From NCBI RefSeq assembly GCF_001730235.1, contig NZ_MIJF01000046.1, forward strand, positions 31,204 through 95,203: a stretch of 64,000 nt of DNA. Direction: 5' to 3'. Below the pieces are notes generated by a model. That model was not told where the DNA came from. It made no database searches and saw nothing but the letters and a program-made list of their open reading frames with translations. Numbering within the stretch: position 1 is the first letter of the stretch; the number at the start of each line of letters is the position of its first letter. Of this stretch, positions 1 through 7,526 are shown one piece after another. The stretch is from Vulcanibacillus modesticaldus (GTDB lineage Bacteria > Bacillota > Bacilli > Tepidibacillales > Tepidibacillaceae). The position numbers were made by a program, and so were the translations under genes.

Positions 1-307
1 AGGTTCCTAAGGTATCATTTTCGAAAGTAGTTTTGGGATCATCAATACTATCTTGGACGTTAATACTTGCCGCTAAATGGTAGACAATATCAAATTCATT
101 GACAAATAAGTCCTGTAGAACTTGATTGTCTTTGATATCACCTACAATAAAACCTTTAAACCCACCATTGCCTAAGAATTCTAATAGATTTTCCTTTCGT
201 CCATTGGATAAATCATCTAAAACCCAAACTTGTTGACCATCATCTAGCAGTTGTTTCACTACCCATCTTCCGATAAATCCTGCTCCTCCAGTCACTAATA
301 CTTTCAT
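1..307 (-). CDS. NAD-dependent sugar epimerase/dehydratase, N-terminal part (cut by window edge)
   Basis: Reading the minus strand from an ATG at 307-305 gives about 102 residues that run off the left edge. The protein opens with the Rossmann dinucleotide-binding motif GGAGFIG at residues 7-13. It goes on with a DDLSNGRKEN segment typical of UDP-glucose 4-epimerase-like extended SDR enzymes, then a YHLAA segment. The catalytic YxxxK lies outside the window. It is the last visible gene of a minus-strand operon, 28 bases after the 4,6-dehydratase-like gene, so it probably acts on the same nucleotide sugar. The exact substrate cannot be told from this fragment. Confidence 0.85.
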   Translation of the reverse strand, partial: MKVLVTGGAGFIGRWVVKQLLDDGQQVWVLDDLSNGRKENLLEFLGNGGFKGFIVGDIKDNQVLQDLFVNEFDIVYHLAASINVQDSIDDPKTTFENDTLGT

Positions 308-335
308 CCTATCCTCCCAATTTTAAGAATAAATA

Positions 336-1340
336 TTAAATTATATCTTGTGATAAAATCAGCTCCCGTACTTCTTCAAGCGCTAAAGGTTGCTGATTAT
401 GTGAACTATAACTTCCTATTAGAGATTTATTCCTATTTTGATTACAATTTCTATTTAAAAGTCCGTTAAATACGATAAACATCTCCGGTAGTTCCAATGA
501 ATAGCGTGATTCCTCAATTGTCATCAGTTCTTCAAACATCTTTTCTCCAGGTCTAAGTCCGATTTCTTCGATAGAGAGCTGCTCCATATTAATTTTGTAT
601 TTTTTACTAACTTCTTCTAGAACAACAGTTACTAGATCTTTGAGACGAATAACTGGCATTTTAAAAATAAAGATTTCTTTCCCTTGTGATTCTTTTAAAG
701 CCTTAATCGTCAAAGTAACCGCTTCGTCCACCGTCATCATAAATCTAGTCATATTAAGATCAGTAACTGTTATCTTTTTATCTTCTAATATTTGCTTTTT
801 GAATAAAGGAATGACTGACCCCCTAGACCCGATCACGTTACCAAAACGGACAGCTGTAAAAATCGTTTCGTGGGGACCTTTATTATATTGGGCTGCCAAA
901 ATTAATCGTTCTGCAGTTAGCTTAGTTGCTCCATAAGTATTAGTAGGTGATATCGCTTTATCAGTACTGGTAAAAACCACCCTTTTTGCACCAACTACCA
1001 ATGAAGCACGAATCACATTGTTGGTGCCAATAATATTTGTTTGTACAGCTTCAAAAGGATTATATTCACATGATGGTACGTGCTTCATAGCAGCCAAATG
1101 GAAAACGTAGTCAATATCTTGCATCGCCCTTATGATTCGATCATAGTCCCTGATATCACCAATTAAATAGCGGATATTGGAATAAGTCCCAATTTTATTT
1201 TGCATTTTAAACTGTTTGTACTCATCCCGACTAAAAACTCTAATTACTGTTGGATCATCTTGAAGAATTTTACTAACCAACTTTTGTCCAATAGAACCCG
1301 TACCACCAATAATCAGCACTTTTTTTCCTTTAAAGTACAT
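336..1340 (-). CDS. UDP-N-acetylglucosamine 4,6-dehydratase (inverting), PseB/CapE-type SDR
   Basis: The 334-residue protein has the cofactor motif GGTGSIGQ near residues 12-19. It also has HVPSCEYNPFEAVQTN, the STDKA strand and the active-site YGATK (Y-x3-K). The tail ends in a YSSHN segment as in PseB of Helicobacter and Campylobacter. Enzymes of this family remove water from UDP-GlcNAc and invert C5, the first step to pseudaminic acid and to several capsule sugars. The Tyr in YGATK fits PseB better than CapE, which I recall as having Met there. None of the other Pse enzymes is in the window, so the end product is open. It sits 34 bases after two surface-protein paralogs, which suggests the sugar decorates those proteins. 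Confidence 0.85.
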   Translation of the reverse strand: MYFKGKKVLIIGGTGSIGQKLVSKILQDDPTVIRVFSRDEYKQFKMQNKIGTYSNIRYLIGDIRDYDRIIRAMQDIDYVFHLAAMKHVPSCEYNPFEAVQTNIIGTNNVIRASLVVGAKRVVFTSTDKAISPTNTYGATKLTAERLILAAQYNKGPHETIFTAVRFGNVIGSRGSVIPLFKKQILEDKKITVTDLNMTRFMMTVDEAVTLTIKALKESQGKEIFIFKMPVIRLKDLVTVVLEEVSKKYKINMEQLSIEEIGLRPGEKMFEELMTIEESRYSLELPEMFIVFNGLLNRNCNQNRNKSLIGSYSSHNQQPLALEEVRELILSQDII

Positions 1341-1374
1341 TCAGTTTTCTCCTTTATAAATCTGGTAATCACGA

Positions 1375-2658
1375 TTAGAACATTTCACGCCAACTTAAAG
1401 CTACCCCAACTTCGGCTGTTCTAGAAGTGGATGCCGAAACTGTTAAAGTATCACCTGGTGATAGAATCAAGTCCAAACTATCTAAGAATAGATCTTTAGA
1501 AATATTCTTGGCAACTTGTGTAGATATAACTAGGTCACCACCTGTAACAGTAGTTGCTGATGTATCATATTCAATAACGCTAGTATTGGTGTTAATATCC
1601 GTCCAACTTGGCGTACCACCTAATGTAGTATTCTTTATCAAGCGAACTTCTGCATTCTTTGTACCATCAACGCTAACTGACAAATAATCCAGTCTAATTC
1701 TCACACGATTTGTTTTCGCTTGATATGTTGATTTATTGCGTATGGATAAAATTGCTACTTCAGATGAAACTCCTGTTTTGTATGAAGAAATTGAGTTCCT
1801 AGTATCGATTGCCGCAGTTATTTTACCTTCAACAAATCCCATTGCACTCAGAGTTTGTAATGTAATATTAGTATTGTTAGTTGTATTTTTTACTTCCGCC
1901 ATAATTGGAAACGTTGGATTAAAAACAGTTGGATCTGTACTAGTGTTTGCATATTGAATACTATGAGCAATAATAAAATCACCGGTTGATGGATCTTCTA
2001 TGCCAAAAACAACATAACCATAACCAAGCCATTGATAATTAATAAAATACACATTACCTTTAGTCTGATCTAAGGTAACCCCACTTACACCGGTACCATC
2101 GAATTTATCCCCATTCCAACTAGATTGAGCAATCCAAAAGTCACTTCCATTCTGTCTACGTAAAATTCCGAAAGAACTTCCATTGTAACCAAAAAAGAAT
2201 CCATCCGTATCATCACCTACTCCAATTATTTGTGTACTTCCCGCAACTCCAGTAGTAAATGAAGCGGTAAAACGCACAAGAGCCCCAATTCCTGGTAAAT
2301 AGCGAAGTACATTTTTTGTTGCGATTTTAGCAGATGAGCTTGTTGCAGCGGTCGTTTGTAACACTGCTTTACTATTTGAGGTTGTAATTGTCCCACTCCC
2401 TGTCGTAGTAGATGTAACTAAATCAGAATTAATATTGTAGTTAAATGTCCAGCCGGTAACAGCAGTCATTTCAGCAACACGTAATTCCTTAAAAGCTGTA
2501 GAATTGAAATTCGCAATATTACCATTAATATCATATACAAGCGTATTTACCCTTCCACTACTATTAACTGCAATTTGGGTTGGACTACCACCACTTGAAC
2601 CATGAATTAATGGTTTTAATTGCTCGGGATCCTCATTAAAAACTTTAATTCCTGACAT
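1375..2658 (-). CDS. 427-residue putative surface/structural protein, paralog B
   Basis: I place the start at ATG 2658 (MSGIKVFNEDPEQ), which has an AGAAGGTGA ribosome site five bases upstream; a longer in-frame start at 2694 has none. There is no signal peptide. The N-terminus carries IAVNSSGRVNTLVYDINGN. The middle is rich in Gly, Ser, Thr and Asn with predicted beta character. The C-terminus (NTTLGGTPSWTDINTN, then LSPGDTLTVSAS and a final SWREMF) is nearly identical to that of the neighbouring gene at 2720-4003. The pattern of the tail reminds me of C-terminal domains in phage and metagenomic structural proteins, but I cannot confirm a family. It lies in an operon with nucleotide-sugar enzymes. 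I infer a surface or spore-coat glycoprotein; a function is not known. Confidence 0.8.
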   Translation of the reverse strand: MSGIKVFNEDPEQLKPLIHGSSGGSPTQIAVNSSGRVNTLVYDINGNIANFNSTAFKELRVAEMTAVTGWTFNYNINSDLVTSTTTGSGTITTSNSKAVLQTTAATSSSAKIATKNVLRYLPGIGALVRFTASFTTGVAGSTQIIGVGDDTDGFFFGYNGSSFGILRRQNGSDFWIAQSSWNGDKFDGTGVSGVTLDQTKGNVYFINYQWLGYGYVVFGIEDPSTGDFIIAHSIQYANTSTDPTVFNPTFPIMAEVKNTTNNTNITLQTLSAMGFVEGKITAAIDTRNSISSYKTGVSSEVAILSIRNKSTYQAKTNRVRIRLDYLSVSVDGTKNAEVRLIKNTTLGGTPSWTDINTNTSVIEYDTSATTVTGGDLVISTQVAKNISKDLFLDSLDLILSPGDTLTVSASTSRTAEVGVALSWREMF

Positions 2659-2719
2659 AAAAATCACCTTCTCACAATCTTTCTTCATTTTCAATTACTA
2701 GACATAAACTTTTTAAAAT

Positions 2720-4003
2720 CTAGAACATCTCACGCCAACTTAAAGTCACTGAAACTTCAGCCGTTCCAGATGTGGATGCTGAAACTGTCAGAATATCTCC
2801 CGGAGATAAAAAAATGTTCAAATCACCCAAGAATAAATCTTTGGAAATATTTTTAGCTACTTGTGAAGATATAATTAAATTACCTCCCGTAACGATAGTT
2901 GCTGATGTATCATATTCAATAACACTGGTGTTGGTGTTAATATCCGTCCAACTCGGCGTACCACCTAACGTAGTATTCTTTATCAAGCGAACTTCTGCAT
3001 TTTTTGTACCATCTACACTAATAGATAAAAAATCTAATTTTATTCTTACACGATTCGTTTTGGACTGATATGTGAACTTATTTCGGATAGTTAAAATTGC
3101 TTTCTCAGTAGAAATATTTGTTTTGGATGCGGAAATCGAATTTCTAGTATCAAGTGCATCAGTTACTATTCCCTCATTAAAAGCCATCCCACTAGCCGTT
3201 TCTAACGATATATTAGTATTATTAGTAGTGTTTTCTACTTCGGCCATCAATGGTAAAGTATTATTAAGTAAAAATGGCTTAGTGGAAGAATTAGCGAAAC
3301 GTAATTTGTGGGCAATAATCAAATCACCTGTTGAAGGGTCTTCGATTCCAAAAGATACATAGCCAAATCCTGGAGCTTGGAAAGTAATATAATATTCGTT
3401 ACCCTTGGCAGGGTCTAAGGTTACACCACTTACCCCCGTACCATCAAACTTATCCCCATTCCAACTAGATTGAGGAGTCCAATAATCCGTACCATTTTGT
3501 CTACGCATTACTCCAAATGATGTGCCATTATAACCAAAAAATAGCCCATCAGTCTCATCTCCAATGCCAATAATCTGTGTGCTTCCGGTAACACCAGTCG
3601 TGAATAAAGCTGAAAATCTAACGAGTGAGCCAACACCTGGTACCGCACGTATTACTCTAATGGATTCAATCTTTGCTGATGAGTTGGTTGTAGCTGACGT
3701 TTGTAACACTGCTTTACTATTGGATACTGAAACATTTCCACTTCCTGTAGTTTTTGAAATTATCATATAGGGGTTAACATTATAATTAAATAACCAACCA
3801 GCCTCAGCAAATATTTGTACAACACGTAAATCCTTATATGAAGAGGAAATAAAATTGATCATATTACCATTAACATCATAAATAAGTGTCTTTACTCTTC
3901 CACTACTATTAACAGCAATTGGAGTTGGACTACCGTTATTTAAACCATGGACTAATGGTTTTATTTGTTTAGGATCTTCATTAAAAACTTTAGTTCCAGA
4001 CAT
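2720..4003 (-). CDS. 427-residue putative surface/structural protein, paralog A
   Basis: The start is ATG 4003 (MSGTKVFNEDPKQIKPLVHG), preceded by AGAAGGTGG; the in-frame codons further upstream lack a ribosome site. It has the same length as the next gene (1375-2658) and aligns with it throughout, most closely in the last 130 residues, so the two are tandem duplicates. Like its partner it has no signal peptide or membrane segment. It has a short N-terminal segment with NSSGRVKTLIYDVNGN, a polar beta-rich middle with FFGYNGTSFGVMRRQNG, and a C-terminal SWREMF. The N-terminal KVF-x4-D/Q pattern recurs in the repeat protein at 14804-15586, suggesting a shared assembly signal. The function is unknown; a secreted or spore-surface structural role is inferred from context. 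Confidence 0.8.
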   Translation of the reverse strand: MSGTKVFNEDPKQIKPLVHGLNNGSPTPIAVNSSGRVKTLIYDVNGNMINFISSSYKDLRVVQIFAEAGWLFNYNVNPYMIISKTTGSGNVSVSNSKAVLQTSATTNSSAKIESIRVIRAVPGVGSLVRFSALFTTGVTGSTQIIGIGDETDGLFFGYNGTSFGVMRRQNGTDYWTPQSSWNGDKFDGTGVSGVTLDPAKGNEYYITFQAPGFGYVSFGIEDPSTGDLIIAHKLRFANSSTKPFLLNNTLPLMAEVENTTNNTNISLETASGMAFNEGIVTDALDTRNSISASKTNISTEKAILTIRNKFTYQSKTNRVRIKLDFLSISVDGTKNAEVRLIKNTTLGGTPSWTDINTNTSVIEYDTSATIVTGGNLIISSQVAKNISKDLFLGDLNIFLSPGDILTVSASTSGTAEVSVTLSWREMF

Positions 4004-4037
4004 AAAACCACCTTCTCTCACCAAATTAATAAGTTTT

Positions 4038-4060
4038 CAGATTTAAAAAATTTAAATCTG
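4038..4060 (-). other. Perfect hairpin between two operon genes
   Basis: A 10-bp perfect inverted repeat (CAGATTTAAA / TTTAAATCTG) with a 3-base loop lies between the stop of the lysine-rich protein gene and the start of paralog A. No T-tract follows on either strand, so it is more likely a stability or processing hairpin than a terminator. Confidence 0.4.
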
Positions 4061-4067
4061 TTAATGC

Positions 4068-4799
4068 TCATGGCATTACTGGGTTCCCTTGTGATTGATA
4101 ATAGACATCGATTACAGCGGGTTTATCAGCAATCGTTGAACGATAGGCGATTCGATAAAAACGAATAAATCTCGTTGGGGTCAAAATTTTAAATGAATTA
4201 GGTTTGATAGTATCCTCTGGAAGATCCGTTTCATAGATCGAATTATCGGGGCTGTTTTGAAGTTGAACCGTTACAGTATTAACTAAACTACGATTTACCA
4301 CGATAAACGAAGTTCTAGTACTTTGTGAAACATCAAAAGGTTGGGTAAAATTATAGTTATTCAAACTTGGTAAATTTTTAATTACGATTTCCCTGTAAGA
4401 TATGGGATTGATCGTGATGTCAGCAACTACTTTCAATCGTCCTTCTGGGTCTGTAATAATCGGTAATACCTTTGAATCATCAACACCAAAAATTTGGACT
4501 TTTTCAATAATTTCTTTATCATCACCTAAATCAACATACTTTAATTTATCGCTATCAAATGTGTTTCTTGTAGATTCACCCTCGGAAAAAATCTCAATAA
4601 GTCCATCTGATTTTGATAGGTCAGCTATACTTTCATAACTATTACTCAACTTTCCTATTTGCATTTCCTGTACCTCTAATTCATTTACTAAATTCAAAGG
4701 TTTACTACTTTTGCTTTTTCTTTTTTTCTTAACAGTAGTTTTTTTCTTTTTGGCAATAATTTTCTTCTTTTTTGTTGAGGAACTTCCTTGACGTTTCAT
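4068..4799 (-). CDS. Lysine-rich N-terminus protein with C-terminal domain shared with the 12-mer repeat protein
   Basis: The start at ATG 4799 (MKRQGSSSTKKKK) follows GGAGGTTTAAA; an upstream in-frame start has no ribosome site. Residues 8-36 are an almost pure Lys/Ser/Thr tract, followed by an acidic middle. The C-terminal part has ILTPTRFIRFYRIAYRS and ends in VDVYYQSQG. The same motif pair (ILTPTRFSKFVRLA, then LTVYYQGQ) ends the protein at 14804-15586, so the two share a domain. This resembles what I recall as DUF6385-type proteins of Paenibacillus and Brevibacillus, not verified. No signal peptide is present. It is the first gene of the minus operon and diverges from the Maf-like glycosyltransferase operon. 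I infer a surface or spore-coat protein and possible glycosylation target. Confidence 0.75.
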   Translation of the reverse strand: MKRQGSSSTKKKKIIAKKKKTTVKKKRKSKSSKPLNLVNELEVQEMQIGKLSNSYESIADLSKSDGLIEIFSEGESTRNTFDSDKLKYVDLGDDKEIIEKVQIFGVDDSKVLPIITDPEGRLKVVADITINPISYREIVIKNLPSLNNYNFTQPFDVSQSTRTSFIVVNRSLVNTVTVQLQNSPDNSIYETDLPEDTIKPNSFKILTPTRFIRFYRIAYRSTIADKPAVIDVYYQSQGNPVMP

Positions 4800-4914
4800 T
4801 TTAAACCTCCATAAAAACACTTTTATAATAAAAATTTATATATGGTAAAATATTCATTTTATTAATCGGTTGCGCATATTTTGCTGAAAATAAGGCTCAA
4901 AATTAATTAAATAG

Positions 4915-4923
4915 CATATCATA
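4915..4923 (+). promoter_or_regulatory. Possible sigma-K-like -10 element
   Basis: CATATCATA matches the sigma-K -10 consensus CATANNNTA and lies 84 bases before the small-protein/Maf operon. A matching -35 AC dinucleotide at 16-18 bases is not seen, so this alone is weak. It gains some weight from the better match upstream of the GT2 operon at 15705-15732. Confidence 0.25.
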
Positions 4924-5006
4924 TAAGAACTAAAATTTATGTAATCTATGAATTTTAAACCTTCTTTTCCTCGTTATTAGATCCTATTATCAAAGGGGTG
5001 GTTACT

Positions 5007-5237
5007 TTGGAAGATCTAGCTACTTATGAAGAATTAATTGCTAGGATTATTGAGGAAGCAAAAAAACTACAGCATTTATTTTGGTCAAAGGAAGAATTAC
5101 AGCAACTACAAAGGGATATTGATTCGTTAGAAGAGCGGTTGCTACACTTAAGTTGGGCAACTCTATCAAATTTGGAATGGTACAAAGATGAAGGATGGAA
5201 AAAACTGTTTGACAGAGAGAATGACTTAAGATGTTGA
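5007..5237 (+). CDS. Small helical protein, first gene of Maf-like operon
   Basis: I choose the TTG at 5007 as start because AGGGGTGG ends five bases upstream; the in-frame GTG at 4998 would lie inside that ribosome site. The product is 76 residues, acidic and almost wholly predicted alpha-helical (ELIARIIEEAKKLQ, then ELQQLQRDIDSLEERL), with no signal peptide. It overlaps the next gene by 7 bases, so translation is likely coupled. The family is not recognised. Small helical proteins next to flagellin glycosyltransferases are often chaperones such as FliS or FliT, but no convincing match is visible. An accessory or chaperone role in acceptor-protein handling is only an inference. Confidence 0.65.
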   Translation: MEDLATYEELIARIIEEAKKLQHLFWSKEELQQLQRDIDSLEERLLHLSWATLSNLEWYKDEGWKKLFDRENDLRC

Positions 5238-5563
5238 AAAATACTAACATTGGTCAGTTGCTAGAAGAATTTACACAAAAAATGACGATAACTATTAATA
5301 ATTGGCGAAATGGTAACGATCAACAGGGACTTCAGAACTTTACCCAAGGGATGCAAATACTTGAAAATATCCTCAAATTTTATCCTAATGAACAGAAAAA
5401 TGATCCTATAATATTAAGTGAATTACGCTTTCTATTGGAAAAATTATTAGTATATCTTCAGAATAAAGACCTGATAGGTATCACTGATACTATTGAATTT
5501 GAACTTCTACCACTCCTTACGAAGTGGAAAAAGGAAGTGGAGATAGATGGAGAAAAAAGATGA
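5231..5563 (+). CDS. Small helical protein of unknown function, second gene of Maf-like operon
   Basis: This 110-residue cytosolic protein begins with an ATG that overlaps the stop of the previous gene and ends 17 bases inside the following one, so the three genes form a tightly coupled operon. The sequence is predicted helical throughout, with a repeating hydrophobic pattern (IGQLLEEFTQKMTI, then ILSELRFLLEKLLVYLQ and TIEFELLPLLTKWKKE). That arrangement is compatible with a helical bundle, loosely like FliS-type export chaperones. No motif allows a family call. Given the context, a partner of the glycosyltransferase or of its substrate is a reasonable guess. Confidence 0.75.
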   Translation: MLKNTNIGQLLEEFTQKMTITINNWRNGNDQQGLQNFTQGMQILENILKFYPNEQKNDPIILSELRFLLEKLLVYLQNKDLIGITDTIEFELLPLLTKWKKEVEIDGEKR

Positions 5564-7478
5564 ATTGATGGCCAATTTTAATAAAAATATCGAATACCTA
5601 CCTTCTCAACTTTTAAATAGAATTCTGAAGATAAGAAGTGAAGAAATATGGGAAAATGTAATAATAGAATATACAAAGGAAGGTCATCCAATTTGTAAAT
5701 ATAATACTGGCCAACACATTTTTCACATTAATAGTTCACAGCCAACAATAGAAGCCAAAAACTGGTACCATAATTTAGCAATCGAAGATGCTGGAGCACT
5801 ATTCGTTTACGGATGCGGGTTTGGTTATCCACTATTTGAAATACTAAAACAAAAACAGCCTAATACAATAGTTATCGTATTTGAACAAAATATTTATTTA
5901 TTTGTTGCAATGCTCTACTATTTTGATTTAGAACCAATTTTTAAGACTCAAAAATTTAGATTTTTTGTTGGAAAAATTGAAGAGTTTGCCAGCGAATTCC
6001 AAGCCCTCTTTTTTACAGACGTCTTTTTATACTCAACTGCACCATATGTCGTTTTCACACCAACTGCACAAAGAAATTTCAAAAATGAATATTTGGCTAT
6101 CCATTCTTACATCTTTAAAGAACTTAGTTTAAATATATTTTATCTTGGAAATGATCACTACGATACCTTGTTAGGTTTTCATAACTTAATAGCCAATGTA
6201 TATGAAGTAATAGAAAACCCTTATCTAAGTATTTTAAAAAACAAATATAAAGATGTTCCCGCTTTTATCATTGCTAACGGACCATCACTAGACAAAAACA
6301 TCCATGAATTAAAAAAGATTAAAGGTCGTGGTTTGATTATTAGTACTGAATCAGCTATTATACCACTAACAAAAAATAATATAAAACCAGATATACTCTG
6401 CGTCGTTGAGAGAATCAGAAATGCTTATGAGTTTCATTTTAAAGATCGAAAATATTCTGATGATATCTCATTGTTGGCATTGGCATTAATCGATAGAAAC
6501 ATCTTCCCCTCCTTTTCAGGACCTAAAATCCCCATTTTTCGTTGTACCGAATCGATTAATCGTTGGATGAATAATATAATTGGCGATAAAGAAAGTGAAC
6601 TTGATGCAGGAGCAAATGTATCCCATCTTGCCTTTGAAATCGCTGTTTATCTTGGGGCCAACCCCATCATTTTCGTTGGGCAAGACTTTGCTTACGGTCT
6701 AGATGGGAGAACTCATAGTAAATACTCCGTTTACTATGAAGATATCGGAAAAAAGTCCGTTTCTAAAATCAAATCCAAACCCGTTGTTTATACGGAAGGA
6801 AATGATGGAACACAAATTCCTTCTACACAATTGTGGCTAGATTTTAAACGAGGTCTAGAACGCAAAATCGCTAACTACCCTCACCTTGAAATTCTGAATG
6901 CAACTGAAGGTGGAGCCAAAATCTATGGTACTACTAAGATAAAACTAAGTACGGCAATCCATAAATATTGTAAAACTAAAATCTCCCTTCGCGTCGATCA
7001 ACTTATTAATAATAATAAAAATAAAATTAATCAATCTGAGCGAACAAAAAAATTTCAAAATCTAATTGATGAACTTTCATTATATGCAGCAAAGTTTCGC
7101 AATCTTTGCCAAGTAGCTATTAAAGGAAATATCCGTTCTAAACAGATGATTGAGCTTTTTGAACAAAAAAAAATAGTAGAAATTATTGACATCTTAGAAA
7201 AGGCCTATGAAGATAATTTTAAAGATTTAAAACAATTTATGACTGATAATCTGTACTATGTTTTTTTACAACAAGTCCTCTTGATCGGTTTTCATAAAAT
7301 GAATCGCCTTGGAGTCATCAAATCCCCAGAGAGAGTTAAAAAAGTATTTCTCATTCATGAAGAGTTATTTCATAATTTAAACATAGTTTGTCAAAGCGTT
7401 ACCATAAATTTCGAGATGTCCATTGAAAAACTGGAACAAAATTGCTATCACACCCTAAACAAACAAAGCAGTCCCTAG
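5547..7478 (+). CDS. Motility-associated factor (Maf)/DUF115-type glycosyltransferase
   Basis: The 643-residue protein carries the MptE-like/DUF115 core. AFIIANGPSLDKN lies near residue 240, DILCVVER follows, and VGQDFAYGLDGRTHS is near residue 376. N-terminal residues 1-200 contain the accompanying Maf N-domain (VYGCGFGYPLFE) and the last 150 residues are helical. Maf proteins transfer pseudaminic, legionaminic or related nonulosonic acids to Ser/Thr of flagellins and other surface proteins in the cytoplasm. Here there are no flagellar genes nearby. The gene instead diverges from an operon encoding candidate acceptor proteins and a PseB-like dehydratase, which fits a dedicated non-flagellar glycosylation role. 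The family call is secure; donor sugar and target are inferred. Confidence 0.88.
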   Translation: MEKKDELMANFNKNIEYLPSQLLNRILKIRSEEIWENVIIEYTKEGHPICKYNTGQHIFHINSSQPTIEAKNWYHNLAIEDAGALFVYGCGFGYPLFEILKQKQPNTIVIVFEQNIYLFVAMLYYFDLEPIFKTQKFRFFVGKIEEFASEFQALFFTDVFLYSTAPYVVFTPTAQRNFKNEYLAIHSYIFKELSLNIFYLGNDHYDTLLGFHNLIANVYEVIENPYLSILKNKYKDVPAFIIANGPSLDKNIHELKKIKGRGLIISTESAIIPLTKNNIKPDILCVVERIRNAYEFHFKDRKYSDDISLLALALIDRNIFPSFSGPKIPIFRCTESINRWMNNIIGDKESELDAGANVSHLAFEIAVYLGANPIIFVGQDFAYGLDGRTHSKYSVYYEDIGKKSVSKIKSKPVVYTEGNDGTQIPSTQLWLDFKRGLERKIANYPHLEILNATEGGAKIYGTTKIKLSTAIHKYCKTKISLRVDQLINNNKNKINQSERTKKFQNLIDELSLYAAKFRNLCQVAIKGNIRSKQMIELFEQKKIVEIIDILEKAYEDNFKDLKQFMTDNLYYVFLQQVLLIGFHKMNRLGVIKSPERVKKVFLIHEELFHNLNIVCQSVTINFEMSIEKLEQNCYHTLNKQSSP

Positions 7479-7498
7479 AAAGGGAGCTGCTTTGTTTG
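7460..7498. terminator. Convergent hairpin at end of Maf-like gene
   Basis: A long stem starts inside the last codons of the glycosyltransferase gene: CAAACAAAGCAG pairs with CTGCTTTGTTTG, and with one bulge it extends to CCCT/AGGG around an AGAA loop. It separates this operon from the convergent SLH gene. The T-tract is poor on both strands, so efficiency is uncertain. Confidence 0.6.
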
Positions 7499-7526
7499 CT
7501 TTGATAGAAATATACAAATGTTTTAA

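Noticed and set aside
1..7478. Prophage or phage remnant, suggested by virion-like tails of the 427-aa paralogs
   Set aside because: No integrase, capsid, portal, terminase or lysis genes are present, and the neighbours are nucleotide-sugar and glycosylation genes.
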